Shown here piece after piece: positions 1 to 8,473 of a stretch of 64,000 nt of DNA; position 1 is the first letter of the stretch, and every line of letters begins with the position of its first letter. The stretch comes from Sphingopyxis lindanitolerans (lineage in GTDB: Bacteria; Pseudomonadota; Alphaproteobacteria; Sphingomonadales; Sphingomonadaceae): NCBI RefSeq assembly GCF_002993885.1, contig NZ_CM009578.1:2083751-2147750 (forward strand). The letters are read 5' to 3'. A program made the position numbers and the translations under genes. The notes under the pieces were generated by a model. The model had not been told where the DNA came from. It ran no database searches and was given only the letters and a program-made list of their open reading frames with translations.

Positions 1-231
1 GACGGCCCGCCGCACCAGTTCCGCTGGCGCCAGCGCGCGCACGCCGTGCGCCGCTACGAAGGCCCCGAACGCATCGCCGCCGAATGGTGGCGCCGCCGCG
101 ACAACGCCGGGCTGACGCGCGATTATTACCGCGTCGAGGATGTCCAGGGCCGCCGCTACTGGCTCTTCCGCCACGGCCTCTATGACGAAAAGGCCGATCC
201 GCGCTGGTATATCCACGGACTGTTCGCATGA
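1..231 (+). CDS. imuB: ImuB-like Y-family polymerase homologue, C-terminal end (partial)
   Basis: This is the last 76 codons of a gene that begins before the window. The visible residues include an FRWR motif, RYEGPERIAAEWW and a YYRVED...RYWLFR stretch, the conserved C-terminal tail of ImuB proteins. ImuB is a catalytically inactive Y-family relative that links the beta clamp to DnaE2 in the ImuA-ImuB-DnaE2 mutasome. The stop overlaps the dnaE2 start by 4 bases (ATGA), showing translational coupling. imuA would be expected just upstream, outside the window. The identity rests on the tail and on the neighbour. Confidence 0.88.
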   Translation, partial: DGPPHQFRWRQRAHAVRRYEGPERIAAEWWRRRDNAGLTRDYYRVEDVQGRRYWLFRHGLYDEKADPRWYIHGLFA

Positions 232-3200
232 GCGAGCAAGCTGTCGAACCCGGTTTCGCCGAACTGGTCGCCGCGACCAATTACAGTTTCCTGCGCGGCG
301 CCTCGCACCCCGCCGAAATGGTGGCGGAAGCGATCGCCCTTGGCCTGAGCGGCATCGGCATCGCCGACCGCAACAGCGTCGCGGGGGTGGTGCGGGCGCT
401 GACCGGGCTGCGCAAGCTGCGCGAAGGTGCCGCAGAGGAAGGAATAGACCTTCCCGACATAAAACTCGTCGTCGGTGCCCGACTGGTCTTCGACGACGGC
501 ACGCCCGACATCATCGCCTATCCGACCACGCGCCATGGTTGGGGCCGGCTGACGCGGATGCTCACGATCGGCAATCGCCGCACCACAAAGGGCGATTGCG
601 TTATGAAGCTCGAAAATCTGCTGATCCATTGCGAGGATATGATCCTGATCGCGATGGCGGCCGAAAAGGATGAGGCCGTGTTGCTCCGCCTGGCCGCGGT
701 CGCACCGGACTCGCTGTGGCTTGGGGCTACAATGCCAAGAGGCGGCAGCGATCGCCGACGCCTCTCGCGGTTAAGCGCCTTGGCAGACCGTGTCGGCATT
801 CCGATGCTCGCGACGAACGACGCGCTTTACGCCACGCGCGAACAGCGGCCGCTCCACGATGTCATCACCTGCATCCGCGAGGGCACGAACTTAGGCGATG
901 CCGGCCGCCTGCTCCGAGCCAATGGCGAGCGTCACCTGAAGTCGCCGCAGGAAATGCGACGACTCTTCCGCACATGCCCCGAGGCGGTCGACGAAAGCGC
1001 GAAAATACTCGATCGCATCGATTTTTCGCTGAGAGACCTGGAGTATGAATATCCGCACGAGCCGGTCCCCGAAGACTGGGAACCCCAAAGCTGGCTCGAA
1101 CATATGGTGATGGAAGCCGCGAACAAACTTCATCCGGGCGGGTTGCCCGACCGTTGGCAGGCGGCGCTCGATGAAGAGCTCGGCCTTATCAGTAAATGCA
1201 AATTCGCCTGCTACTTCCTGACCGTCCACGACATCGTAAATTTCGCCCGCACGCAAGACCCGCCCATCCTTTGTCAGGGACGCGGTTCGGCGGCGAATTC
1301 GCTCGTCTGTTATCTGCTCGAAATCACCTCGATCGACCCCATTGCCAATAACCTCCTCTTCACGCGCTTCCTGTCCGAGGAACGGCGCGAGCCACCCGAT
1401 ATCGACGTCGATTTCGAGCATGAGCGGCGCGAAGAGGTGATGCAATATGTCTATCGTCGTTACACACGGCGACGTGCGGGCATTGCCGCGACGGTGATCC
1501 ATTACCGCCCGCGCAGCGCGGTACGCGAGGTCGGCAAGGCGCTGGGACTCAGCGAGGATATCACGCAGCGACTCGCCGACACGACCTGGGGCAGCTGGGG
1601 CAGCGAGATGCCCATAGAACGGTTCGTCGAAGCGGGGCTGGACCCTGCGCAGGGCGATATTGCGCGACTGCAATGGATCGTCGCGCAGCTACTCACTTTC
1701 CCGCGCCACCTGTCGCAGCATGTCGGCGGCTATGTGCTGACCGAGGACCGGCTCGATGAGACGGTACCAATCCACAATGCCGCAATGGAGGACCGCACCT
1801 TCATCGAATGGGACAAGGACGACATCGACGAACTGGCTTTGATGAAGGTCGATGTGCTTGCGCTCGGGATGCTGACCTGCATCCGCAAATGTTTCGATCT
1901 GATGCGACTGTACGATCTGGGCGATCACAATCTCAAATCGCTCCCGGAAGAGGATCCGGACGTCTATGGCATGCTCTGCAAAGGCGACAGCATCGGCGTA
2001 TTTCAGGTCGAGAGCCGTGCACAGATCAACATGCTGCCGAGGCTGCGTCCGAAAAAATTTTATGATCTGGTCATTCAGGTCGCGATCGTTCGACCGGGGC
2101 CGATCGAGGGGGATATGGTGCACCCCTACCTTCGCCGGCGCAACAAGGAAGAAAAGCCCGAGCTTCCGCTACGAGCCGGATCCGAAGCAAATGAATTGGA
2201 AGAGGTGCTGGGGAAGACCGAAGGCGTGCCCTTATTTCAGGAGCAGGCGATGAAGCTCGCCATCGTCGCCGCCGGCTTCACGCCTGATGAAGCCAATGGT
2301 CTTCGGCGGGCGATGGCGACCTTCCGGAATGTTGGCACGATCCATCAATATAAGGAAAAAATGATCGGGGGGATGGTACGGCGCGGTTACGAAGCCGATT
2401 TCGCAGCCCGCTGCTTCAAGCAGATCGAGGGGTTCGGCAGCTATGGCTTTCCCGAAAGCCACGCCCAATCCTTCGCGCGGCTCGTCTATGTCTCTTCGTG
2501 GATCAAGCATTACCACCCCGCGGTCTTCGCCTGCGGCCTGCTCAATTCGCAGCCGATGGGCTTTTACGCCCCCGCGCAGCTCGTGCGCGATGCGCAGGAC
2601 CATGGGGTCGAGGTGCGCGCGATCGACGTCAACGCCAGCCATTGGGACAACAGCCTCGAACGCGCGGGCGACGGCGGTCTCGCGCTCCGGCTCGGGTTCC
2701 GGCAGGTCGACGGGTTTCGCGAGGCGTGGGCGGACGCGATCGTCGCCGCGCGGACGGCGCCCTTCGCGCGGGTCGAGGAGCTTGCGCGCCGCGCCGACCT
2801 GCCGTCGCGCGCGCTGCGGCTGCTCGCCGACGCCGATGCGTGCCGGTCGATGGGGCTCGACCGGCGTCCGGCGCTATGGGATGCGCGGCGGGTGCGGCAG
2901 GGGGTGCTGCCCCTGTTCGGCGCCGCCGAAGCGAATGAGCTGGGGTTCGAGGAAGACGCAAAACTGCCGCCGACGCCGATGGCCGAGCATGTGCTCACCG
3001 ACTATCAGACGACGCGGCTGTCGCTGAAGGGGCACCCGATGGCGTTCCTGCGTCCGCGTTTCGCCGCCGAAGGCGTGCTGAGCGCAAGCGCGGTCGCGGC
3101 GGCGAAAAACGGGTCGATTATACGCACCGCGGGCGTCGTGCTGATTCGCCAGCGGCCGGGCAAGGGCAATGCGATCTTCATCACGATCGAGGACGAGAGC

Positions 3201-3458
3201 GGGATCGTCAACATATTGCTGTGGGCGCGGCTTTTCGAACGCCAGCGCCGCGCCGTCATGGCGTCGCGGCTGATGCTCGCCGAGGGCGAAGTGCAGCGCA
3301 GCAAGGAAGGGGTGATCCACCTGATGGCGACGCGCATCGTCGATCGCACCGCGATGCTCGACGGACTGGGTGACGGGGCCGGGCCGGGCGGGCCGACGCC
3401 GCGCCACGGCCATCCGCGCGACGTCCGCATCCTGCCCAAGTCGCGCGATTTTCATTGA
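228..3458 (+). CDS. dnaE2: Error-prone DNA polymerase DnaE2 (ImuC)
   Basis: A 1076-residue C-family DNA polymerase alpha subunit of the error-prone type, used in SOS-induced translesion synthesis and mutagenesis. The order is PHP domain (about residues 10-210), polymerase palm and fingers (the PPDIDVDFEHERR catalytic aspartate motif near residue 390), helix-hairpin-helix region, and a C-terminal OB fold (about 960-1050; GNAIFITIEDESGIVN). The length is typical of DnaE2, shorter than replicative DnaE. It is coupled to imuB by ATGA. Base composition is uneven: roughly positions 420-2480 are visibly less GC-rich than both ends of the gene (see findings). LexA control is expected from the family, but the promoter is outside the window. 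Confidence 0.96.
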   Translation: MSEQAVEPGFAELVAATNYSFLRGASHPAEMVAEAIALGLSGIGIADRNSVAGVVRALTGLRKLREGAAEEGIDLPDIKLVVGARLVFDDGTPDIIAYPTTRHGWGRLTRMLTIGNRRTTKGDCVMKLENLLIHCEDMILIAMAAEKDEAVLLRLAAVAPDSLWLGATMPRGGSDRRRLSRLSALADRVGIPMLATNDALYATREQRPLHDVITCIREGTNLGDAGRLLRANGERHLKSPQEMRRLFRTCPEAVDESAKILDRIDFSLRDLEYEYPHEPVPEDWEPQSWLEHMVMEAANKLHPGGLPDRWQAALDEELGLISKCKFACYFLTVHDIVNFARTQDPPILCQGRGSAANSLVCYLLEITSIDPIANNLLFTRFLSEERREPPDIDVDFEHERREEVMQYVYRRYTRRRAGIAATVIHYRPRSAVREVGKALGLSEDITQRLADTTWGSWGSEMPIERFVEAGLDPAQGDIARLQWIVAQLLTFPRHLSQHVGGYVLTEDRLDETVPIHNAAMEDRTFIEWDKDDIDELALMKVDVLALGMLTCIRKCFDLMRLYDLGDHNLKSLPEEDPDVYGMLCKGDSIGVFQVESRAQINMLPRLRPKKFYDLVIQVAIVRPGPIEGDMVHPYLRRRNKEEKPELPLRAGSEANELEEVLGKTEGVPLFQEQAMKLAIVAAGFTPDEANGLRRAMATFRNVGTIHQYKEKMIGGMVRRGYEADFAARCFKQIEGFGSYGFPESHAQSFARLVYVSSWIKHYHPAVFACGLLNSQPMGFYAPAQLVRDAQDHGVEVRAIDVNASHWDNSLERAGDGGLALRLGFRQVDGFREAWADAIVAARTAPFARVEELARRADLPSRALRLLADADACRSMGLDRRPALWDARRVRQGVLPLFGAAEANELGFEEDAKLPPTPMAEHVLTDYQTTRLSLKGHPMAFLRPRFAAEGVLSASAVAAAKNGSIIRTAGVVLIRQRPGKGNAIFITIEDESGIVNILLWARLFERQRRAVMASRLMLAEGEVQRSKEGVIHLMATRIVDRTAMLDGLGDGAGPGGPTPRHGHPRDVRILPKSRDFH

Positions 3459-3468
3459 AGGGTTGAAT

Positions 3469-3620
3469 GGTTCGCGCGGAGGCGCGGAGGCGCGGAGATA
3501 TTGGCCGGGCCGATAGGCCTTTTTCCAATCGAACGGCGCGGCCCGAGTGATCGTTGGAAATGAAAAAGCCGCTTTGCGGCAAGCCCAGCCTCTCCGCGCC
3601 TCCGCGCCTCCGCGCGAACC
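3469..3620. repeat. 152-bp inverted-repeat element, 30-bp perfect arms
   Basis: Positions 3469-3498 are the exact reverse complement of 3591-3620 (30 of 30). The arms consist of an iterated GGCGCGGA unit. The 92-base interior has further weaker pairing (around 3517-3530 with 3553-3569). It lies between the 3' ends of dnaE2 and fliC and contains no credible gene. It resembles a dispersed palindromic repeat rather than a simple terminator; the fliC terminator is separate. Family membership could not be checked here. Confidence 0.75.
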
Positions 3621-3639
3621 CATTGACCGCGGGCTCCAA

Positions 3640-3674
3640 TAAAAGACGCCCCGGTCGTGGGGGACCGGGGCGTC
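3640..3674 (-). terminator. Rho-independent terminator of fliC
   Basis: An 11-bp perfect stem (GACGCCCCGGT 3645-3655 with 3664-3674) has an 8-base loop. Reading on the minus strand it is followed by TTTTATT. It sits 57 bases beyond the fliC stop codon and fits a strong intrinsic terminator for the highly expressed flagellin transcript. Confidence 0.85.
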
Positions 3675-3731
3675 GGATCAGGCCAATAAGGGACCAACCA
3701 AAACTGGCCTGAAGCCTTGTTGGCTTATCGT

Positions 3732-4553
3732 TTAGCCGCGGAGCAGGTTCATCACGCCCTGCGCGCTCTGGTTCGCCTGGGCGAGCATCGCGGTCGATGC
3801 CTGCGACAGGATGCCGGCCGCGGCGAGCTTCGTCGATTCGGCCGAGAAATCGGTGTCTTCGATGCGCGAGCGCGATTCGTCCAGATTGGTGACACGCGCC
3901 GTCAAATTGTCGACAGCCGCTTCGAGGCGGTTCTGCTGCGCACCGAGGTTGGCGCGTTCGCCGGCGACCGTGGTGATCGCGGTGTCGAGCGTCCCCAGCG
4001 CGGTGGTGGCGCCGGCTGCGGTCGCGACCGAAAGCGCGGCGACGCCGAGCGTCGTCGCATCGAGCTTACCGATCGTGATGGTCACTTTGTTGCCGCTGTC
4101 GATACCGGTCTGGATGTCGAAGCCGGCCGTCACGCTGCCGTCGAGCAGCTTGTTGCCGTTGAAGGTCGTCTGCGTCGTGATGTCGCCGATCTGTGCGATC
4201 AGCGCGGTGACTTCCTTCTGCACCAGCACACGGTCGGGATCGCTGAGCGTGCCGGTCGAGGCCTGCATCGCGAGGTCGCGCATGCGGATCAGGATGTCCG
4301 AGATGCTGCCCGCGCCGCTGTCGGCGGTCTGCGCCAGCGAAATGCCGTCGTTGGCGTTGCGGATCGCCTGGGTGAAACCGCGCGACGCGGCCTGCATGCG
4401 AGTCGCGACGGCGAGGCCGGCGGCGTCGTCCTTGGCGCTGTTGATGCGCTTGCCGCTCGACAGGCGTTCCATTGCGGTGGCCTGCATCTTGTTGGCAACA
4501 CGCGAGCTGTTCTGGGCGCGAAGCGCGCTCACATTGGTGTTGATGACAGTCAT
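3732..4553 (-). CDS. fliC: Flagellin
   Basis: A 273-residue flagellin, the filament subunit exported by the flagellar type III system. The N-terminus ([15 protein letters not shown]) and C-terminus (ending [12 protein letters not shown]) carry the conserved D0/D1 helices. The short centre leaves little room for D2/D3 surface domains. The start at 4553 is chosen because it follows AAAGGAAC and gives the canonical N-terminus; an in-frame upstream start would add nine atypical residues. A sigma28-like promoter lies at 4620-4646 and a strong terminator at 3640-3674, so it is monocistronic. It is the only flagellin in the window. FliS is encoded at 18360. Confidence 0.97.
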   Translation of the reverse strand: MTVINTNVSALRAQNSSRVANKMQATAMERLSSGKRINSAKDDAAGLAVATRMQAASRGFTQAIRNANDGISLAQTADSGAGSISDILIRMRDLAMQASTGTLSDPDRVLVQKEVTALIAQIGDITTQTTFNGNKLLDGSVTAGFDIQTGIDSGNKVTITIGKLDATTLGVAALSVATAAGATTALGTLDTAITTVAGERANLGAQQNRLEAAVDNLTARVTNLDESRSRIEDTDFSAESTKLAAAGILSQASTAMLAQANQSAQGVMNLLRG

Positions 4554-4619
4554 GTTGTTCCTTTCCGGCCCGTTGGCCATTCCCGTATCGTGAGGGCTCG
4601 GCGAGCGGTCACGGATGCA

Positions 4620-4646
4620 ATAACGGCGGCGGCGCGCGGGGTTTAA
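4620..4646 (-). promoter_or_regulatory. Sigma28 (FliA) promoter for fliC
   Basis: Read on the minus strand: TTAA, 15 bases, GCCGTTAT. This matches the set of sites seen before fliD, motA and flgM. It would give a leader of about 60 bases to the fliC ATG at 4553. Confidence 0.7.
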
Positions 4647-4655
4647 GCGTGGCCG

Positions 4656-4682
4656 TCAAAAAAATGCCGAAGCCGCCGTTAA
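4656..4682 (+). promoter_or_regulatory. Second sigma28-like promoter facing fliE
   Basis: TCAA (4656-4659), 15 bases, GCCGTTAA (4675-4682): a full match to the local FliA consensus. It lies upstream of the fliE sigma54 promoter and points toward fliE. It would allow late re-expression of the export and basal-body operon; that role is inference. Confidence 0.55.
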
Positions 4683-4730
4683 GCCTTTCCGCTATCGATC
4701 CAAATCCCTGAAAAACAGGGTTTAAAATTT

Positions 4731-4747
4731 TTGGCACGCGCTTTGCA
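4731..4747 (+). promoter_or_regulatory. Sigma54 promoter of the fliE operon
   Basis: TTGGCACGCGCTTTGCA has the -24 GG and -12 GC separated by the required 10 bases and fits the TGGCAC-N5-TTGCA consensus exactly. A short dyad (CCCTG-AAAAA-CAGGG, 4706-4720) lies just upstream. It sits about 52 bases before the fliE ATG at 4800, which excludes an upstream in-frame TTG as the real start. Confidence 0.88.
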
Positions 4748-4799
4748 TTACTGTTTGGGCGTGCGGCAGACCGCCGCGCCCAGGACGGATGAGAGCTTT

Positions 4800-5174
4800 A
4801 TGAGCACGATGAGCACGATCGACCCGAGCCGGCTGTTGCAGATGCGCAGTTCGATCCTCAATCAGAACCAGGCGTTGCAGCGCGCCGCGGGGCGCGGCGC
4901 CGCGGGCGGCATCGACGGCGGTGTCGGCGGCCCTGGCGGCGATGCGGCAGGCACTCCCGATTTCGGCGCCGCGATCAGCAACGCGCTGCAACAGGTCAAT
5001 GCCCAGCAGCATCGGGCGAGCGACCTCAGCGAATCCTATGAACGCGGCGACACGCACGACATCGTCAGCGTGATGATCGAGCGGCAGAAGGCTTCGCTCG
5101 GCTTCGAGACCACGCTGCAGGTGCGCAACAAGCTGCTCTCCGCCTATCGCGACATCATGAACATGCCGGTATAA
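4800..5174 (+). CDS. fliE: Flagellar hook-basal body complex protein FliE
   Basis: A 124-residue FliE, the small component joining the MS ring to the proximal rod. The conserved C-terminal half is visible (DIVSVMIERQKASLGFETTLQVRNKLLSAYRDIM reads as the family signature, shown here only by its residues 90-123). The N-terminal 50 residues are glycine and alanine rich. The ATG at 4800 is preferred because the preceding frame runs through the sigma54 promoter. First gene of the fliE-flhB transcription unit; fliF starts 3 bases after its stop. Confidence 0.93.
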   Translation: MSTMSTIDPSRLLQMRSSILNQNQALQRAAGRGAAGGIDGGVGGPGGDAAGTPDFGAAISNALQQVNAQQHRASDLSESYERGDTHDIVSVMIERQKASLGFETTLQVRNKLLSAYRDIMNMPV

Positions 5175-5177
5175 CCC

Positions 5178-6836
5178 ATGGCCGAAGCCCAGATCCTGAC
5201 CCCCGTCGACGAAAGCCCGAACCGTCTGCCCGTCCCCGCGATGGGCGGCCGCTTCGCGCCCGTTCAGCAGTTCGTCCGCCAGCCCGCCGTCCAGCGCGCG
5301 CTGCCGATGATCGCCACCACCACCGCGATCGGCATCGCCGCGCTCGCCTATTTCATGACCCAGTCGGCGCCGCAGGCCCAGCTTTTCGCCGGGCTCGACG
5401 ACACCGACAAGGCGGCGGTCGCCGACGCGCTCCAGACGCAGGGGATCGGTCATACGATCGATCCGGCGACCGGCGCGCTGACCGTCGATGCCGACAAGCT
5501 CTACCAGGCGCGCATCGCGCTTGCCGGGCAGGGCCTGCCCAGGGCGCAGCCGAGCGGCGACAGCCTGATCGCTTCGCTGCCGATGGGATCGAGCCGCGCG
5601 ATCGAGGGCGAAACGCTGCGCTCGGCGCGCGAAGCCGACCTGTCGCGCACGATCGAGACGATCGACGCGGTTAAAAGCGCGCGCGTCCACATCGCCGCCG
5701 CCGAACCCAGTCTGTTCGTCCGCGAGGACAAGCCCTCGACCGCGTCGGTCATGCTGACGCTACAGAACGGCCGCTCGCTCTCCGACGGCCAGGTTCAGGC
5801 GATCCGCTTTCTCGTCGCCTCCTCGGTTCCCGGCATGAACGCCGACCAGGTGCAGGTGATCGACCAGCGCGGCGCGCTGCTCTCCGACGGCGCGGCGAGC
5901 GGCGACATGAAGGCCTTCCAGCTTCAGACGCAGGTCGAGGATCGCTTCCGTCGCGCGCTCGACACGTTGCTCGGCCCGATGCTCGGCGCCGGCAATTATA
6001 CGGTCGAGGTCCACGCCGATGTCGACATGTCCGAAAGCCAGGCGACCCGCGAAAGCTTCCCCAAGGACGACCGCGCGCTGACCAGCGAACAGGTCACCCG
6101 CACCGTCAGCGGCGAGGGTGCTCCCCCCGCCGTCGGCATCCCCGGCGCGCTGTCGAACCAGCCGCCGCAGGCCTCGACCGTCACCGGCACCGCGCCCGTT
6201 CCCACGGCGCCCGGCGCGCCGCCCACGGCGCAGACCAACAGCAACGAAAATGCGACCCGCGCCTATGAGGTTGGCCGCGAGATTTCGGTCACGCACCAGC
6301 CGCAGGGCCAGCTTCGCCGCGTCTCGGTCGCGGTCGCGCTCAACCAGGGCAAGAAGGCGCTGACCCAAACCGACATCGCCAAGATCGACAGCCTGGTGAA
6401 GGGCGCGATCGGCTTCGACGCCGCGCGCGGCGACATGGTCGCGATCAACCAGCGCCCCTTCGTCAAGGTCGAGGAAGCGGCCCCCGCCTTTTACGACCAG
6501 CCGTGGTTCCTGCCGCTGGTCAAGCAGGTCGGCGCGATCCTCGCCGCGATCCTCGCTTTCTTCTTCATCGGCCGCCCGCTGATCCGCGCCGCCAAGCAAC
6601 GCGCGACCCAGCGCGCCGAGCGCGAGGCGCAGATCGAGGAGACCTTGCTCGCGGTGACCGAAAATCCCGCCGCGCTCGCCAGCCCGCGCGCCAGCAACGC
6701 GATCACGCTCGACATGATCGAGGCCGCCCCCAGCTATGAGGCGCGCGCCAATCTGGTCCGCGAATTCGTCCGCCAGGATTCGGCGCGTGCCGCCCTGGTC
6801 GTCCGCCAGCTGATGCAGGAGGGCGCCCGTGCCTGA
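5178..6836 (+). CDS. fliF: Flagellar M-ring protein FliF
   Basis: A 552-residue inner-membrane protein forming the MS ring, the assembly base of the flagellum. A first membrane segment lies near residues 38-58 (ALPMIATTTAIGIAALAYF). Two ring-building YscJ/FliF-type domains follow, then a proline- and alanine-rich periplasmic linker, a second membrane helix (about 440-465, LPLVKQVGAILAAILAFFF) and a C-terminal FliG-binding tail. The length is normal. It overlaps fliG by 8 bases. Confidence 0.97.
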   Translation: MAEAQILTPVDESPNRLPVPAMGGRFAPVQQFVRQPAVQRALPMIATTTAIGIAALAYFMTQSAPQAQLFAGLDDTDKAAVADALQTQGIGHTIDPATGALTVDADKLYQARIALAGQGLPRAQPSGDSLIASLPMGSSRAIEGETLRSAREADLSRTIETIDAVKSARVHIAAAEPSLFVREDKPSTASVMLTLQNGRSLSDGQVQAIRFLVASSVPGMNADQVQVIDQRGALLSDGAASGDMKAFQLQTQVEDRFRRALDTLLGPMLGAGNYTVEVHADVDMSESQATRESFPKDDRALTSEQVTRTVSGEGAPPAVGIPGALSNQPPQASTVTGTAPVPTAPGAPPTAQTNSNENATRAYEVGREISVTHQPQGQLRRVSVAVALNQGKKALTQTDIAKIDSLVKGAIGFDAARGDMVAINQRPFVKVEEAAPAFYDQPWFLPLVKQVGAILAAILAFFFIGRPLIRAAKQRATQRAEREAQIEETLLAVTENPAALASPRASNAITLDMIEAAPSYEARANLVREFVRQDSARAALVVRQLMQEGARA

Positions 6837-7878
6837 TCTGATCGATGCCGACATCGACACCGAAATCGAAACCCCGCGCGCCCGGCCCGCGATCGAGGGA
6901 TCGTCGGCGGCCGCCATCCTGCTGATGCTGCTCGACGAAAGCGAAGCTGCGACGATCCTCAAGCATCTCGGCCCCGAAGAGGTGCGCCAGCTCGCCAAGT
7001 CGATGTTCGACACCGCCAATGCGAGCGAAGGCCAGATCGGGCAGGCGCTCGACCAGTTCGTCTCCGAAAGCCGCAACGTCAGCGCGCTCGCGGTCGGCGC
7101 CGACGCGCGCATCCGCACCGTAATCCACGATGCGGTCGGCAATGTCCGCGCCGACAATATCCTCGCCGCCGTCGCGCCGCAGTCGAGCGCCGCGTCGCTC
7201 GAGATGCTGCGCTGGATGGACATCGACGCGATCAGCGCGCTGCTCGCGAACGAACATCCGCAGGTCGGCGCGCTGATCCTGTCGGTGCTCGTCCCCGACG
7301 TCGCTGCGCGCGCGGTCGAAACGCTCGACGAGGCCTTGCAGGCCGAACTGGTGCTGCGCGCCGCGCAGCTCACCGCCGTCCCCGCCGCCGCGATCGAGGA
7401 TCTCGAATCGGTGCTCGCCTCGGCCAATATCGGCGGCCAGCGCGTCGCCAAGCGCCCGATCGGCGGCCCCGGCGACGTCGCCAAGATCATGAAGAAAATG
7501 CCGAAACAGCTTTCGGAGCGCACGATCCGCGCGCTCAAGAAACAGGACAAGCTGCTCGCCCAGATCATCGAAGAAGAAATGTTCATCTTTGAAAATCTGC
7601 GCGATCTCGATGCCAAGAGCCTCGGCACCGTGCTGCGTTCGGTCGATGCCGCACAGCTTGCGGTCGCGCTCAAGGGCACCGACGCCGATATGGCCGACCG
7701 CTGCCTTGCCACCATGTCGAAGCGCGCGTCGGAAACGATCCGCGACGAAATGGCCGAAATGACGATGGTCAAGCGTACCGACGTCGACGACGCGCAAAAG
7801 GCGATCATGCAGATCGTCCGCCAGATGGCCGCCAGCGGCGAGATCATGATCGCGGGCGCGGGGGACGATTATGTCTGA
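6829..7878 (+). CDS. fliG: Flagellar motor switch protein FliG
   Basis: A 349-residue C-ring protein that contacts FliF at its N-terminus, FliM in the middle and the MotA stator at its C-terminus. The middle domain shows the EHPQ motif (NEHPQVGALILSVL). The C-terminal domain carries the charged torque helix region. It starts with GTG inside the end of fliF and overlaps fliH by 8 bases, so fliF-G-H are probably translationally coupled. Confidence 0.97.
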   Translation: MPDLIDADIDTEIETPRARPAIEGSSAAAILLMLLDESEAATILKHLGPEEVRQLAKSMFDTANASEGQIGQALDQFVSESRNVSALAVGADARIRTVIHDAVGNVRADNILAAVAPQSSAASLEMLRWMDIDAISALLANEHPQVGALILSVLVPDVAARAVETLDEALQAELVLRAAQLTAVPAAAIEDLESVLASANIGGQRVAKRPIGGPGDVAKIMKKMPKQLSERTIRALKKQDKLLAQIIEEEMFIFENLRDLDAKSLGTVLRSVDAAQLAVALKGTDADMADRCLATMSKRASETIRDEMAEMTMVKRTDVDDAQKAIMQIVRQMAASGEIMIAGAGDDYV

Positions 7879-8473
7879 TCCCGCCGCCGAAGCGACCATC
7901 GTCTCGCTCACCGCGCTCATGGCGGAGGGGCGCGGCTTTCGCCCGCTGCATTTCGGCGCGCCGACGGCGGCCGCGATGGTGCCGATCGAACCCGCCGCCA
8001 CCGCCGCCGAGCCCGCCGAGGATCCGTTCGCGCGCGGCCTGGCCGAAGGACAGCGCCTGGCCGAAGCCGCCTTCGCGATCGAACGCGACCAGCTGCTGGC
8101 GCTCGTCGCGGGCGCCGAGGCGCTGCAGGACGAACCGAGCGAGGAACTCGCGCAGCTCATCGCCGAAACGGTGGAACGACTGGTCCGCCAGATCGTCGGC
8201 CAGGCGCCGATCGACGCCGAATGGCTCCAGGCGCAGGCCGACATCGCCGCGACGATGGTCGCCGAAGCCGACAAGGCGCGCACCCTGTGGGTGAACCCCG
8301 CCGACGCCGCGCTGCTGATGGGCGCGCCGATCACGCTGCCGATCGAGGCCGACCCGTCGATGATGCGCGGCACGGTGCGCATCGAAACCTCGGCCGGCTG
8401 GATCGAGCATGGCCGCGCCGTCTATCTGGGGGAATTGCGCGCCGCGCTCGGCGGAGAGGATATCGCCGCATGA
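7871..8473 (+). CDS. fliH: Flagellar export ATPase regulator FliH
   Basis: A 200-residue FliH-type protein, the cytoplasmic partner that holds the FliI ATPase at the export gate. The N-terminal half is alanine and proline rich. The C-terminal half carries the conserved pattern LAQLIAETVERLVRQIVG and a final EIETSAGWIEHG-like segment typical of FliH/HrpE. The call rests partly on the position between fliG and fliI. The stop overlaps the fliI start (ATGA). Confidence 0.88.
   Translation: MSDPAAEATIVSLTALMAEGRGFRPLHFGAPTAAAMVPIEPAATAAEPAEDPFARGLAEGQRLAEAAFAIERDQLLALVAGAEALQDEPSEELAQLIAETVERLVRQIVGQAPIDAEWLQAQADIAATMVAEADKARTLWVNPADAALLMGAPITLPIEADPSMMRGTVRIETSAGWIEHGRAVYLGELRAALGGEDIAA

Noticed and set aside
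4609..4628. Sigma54 site for fliC (TTGCA near 4615 on the minus strand)
   Set aside because: The -24 position has no GG; the overlapping sigma28 boxes fit much better.
5760..7847. 695-residue open frame on the minus strand under fliF/fliG
   Set aside because: A high-GC shadow: it lies opposite strongly recognised flagellar genes, has no ribosome site, and its translation is arginine/alanine/serine rich without motifs.
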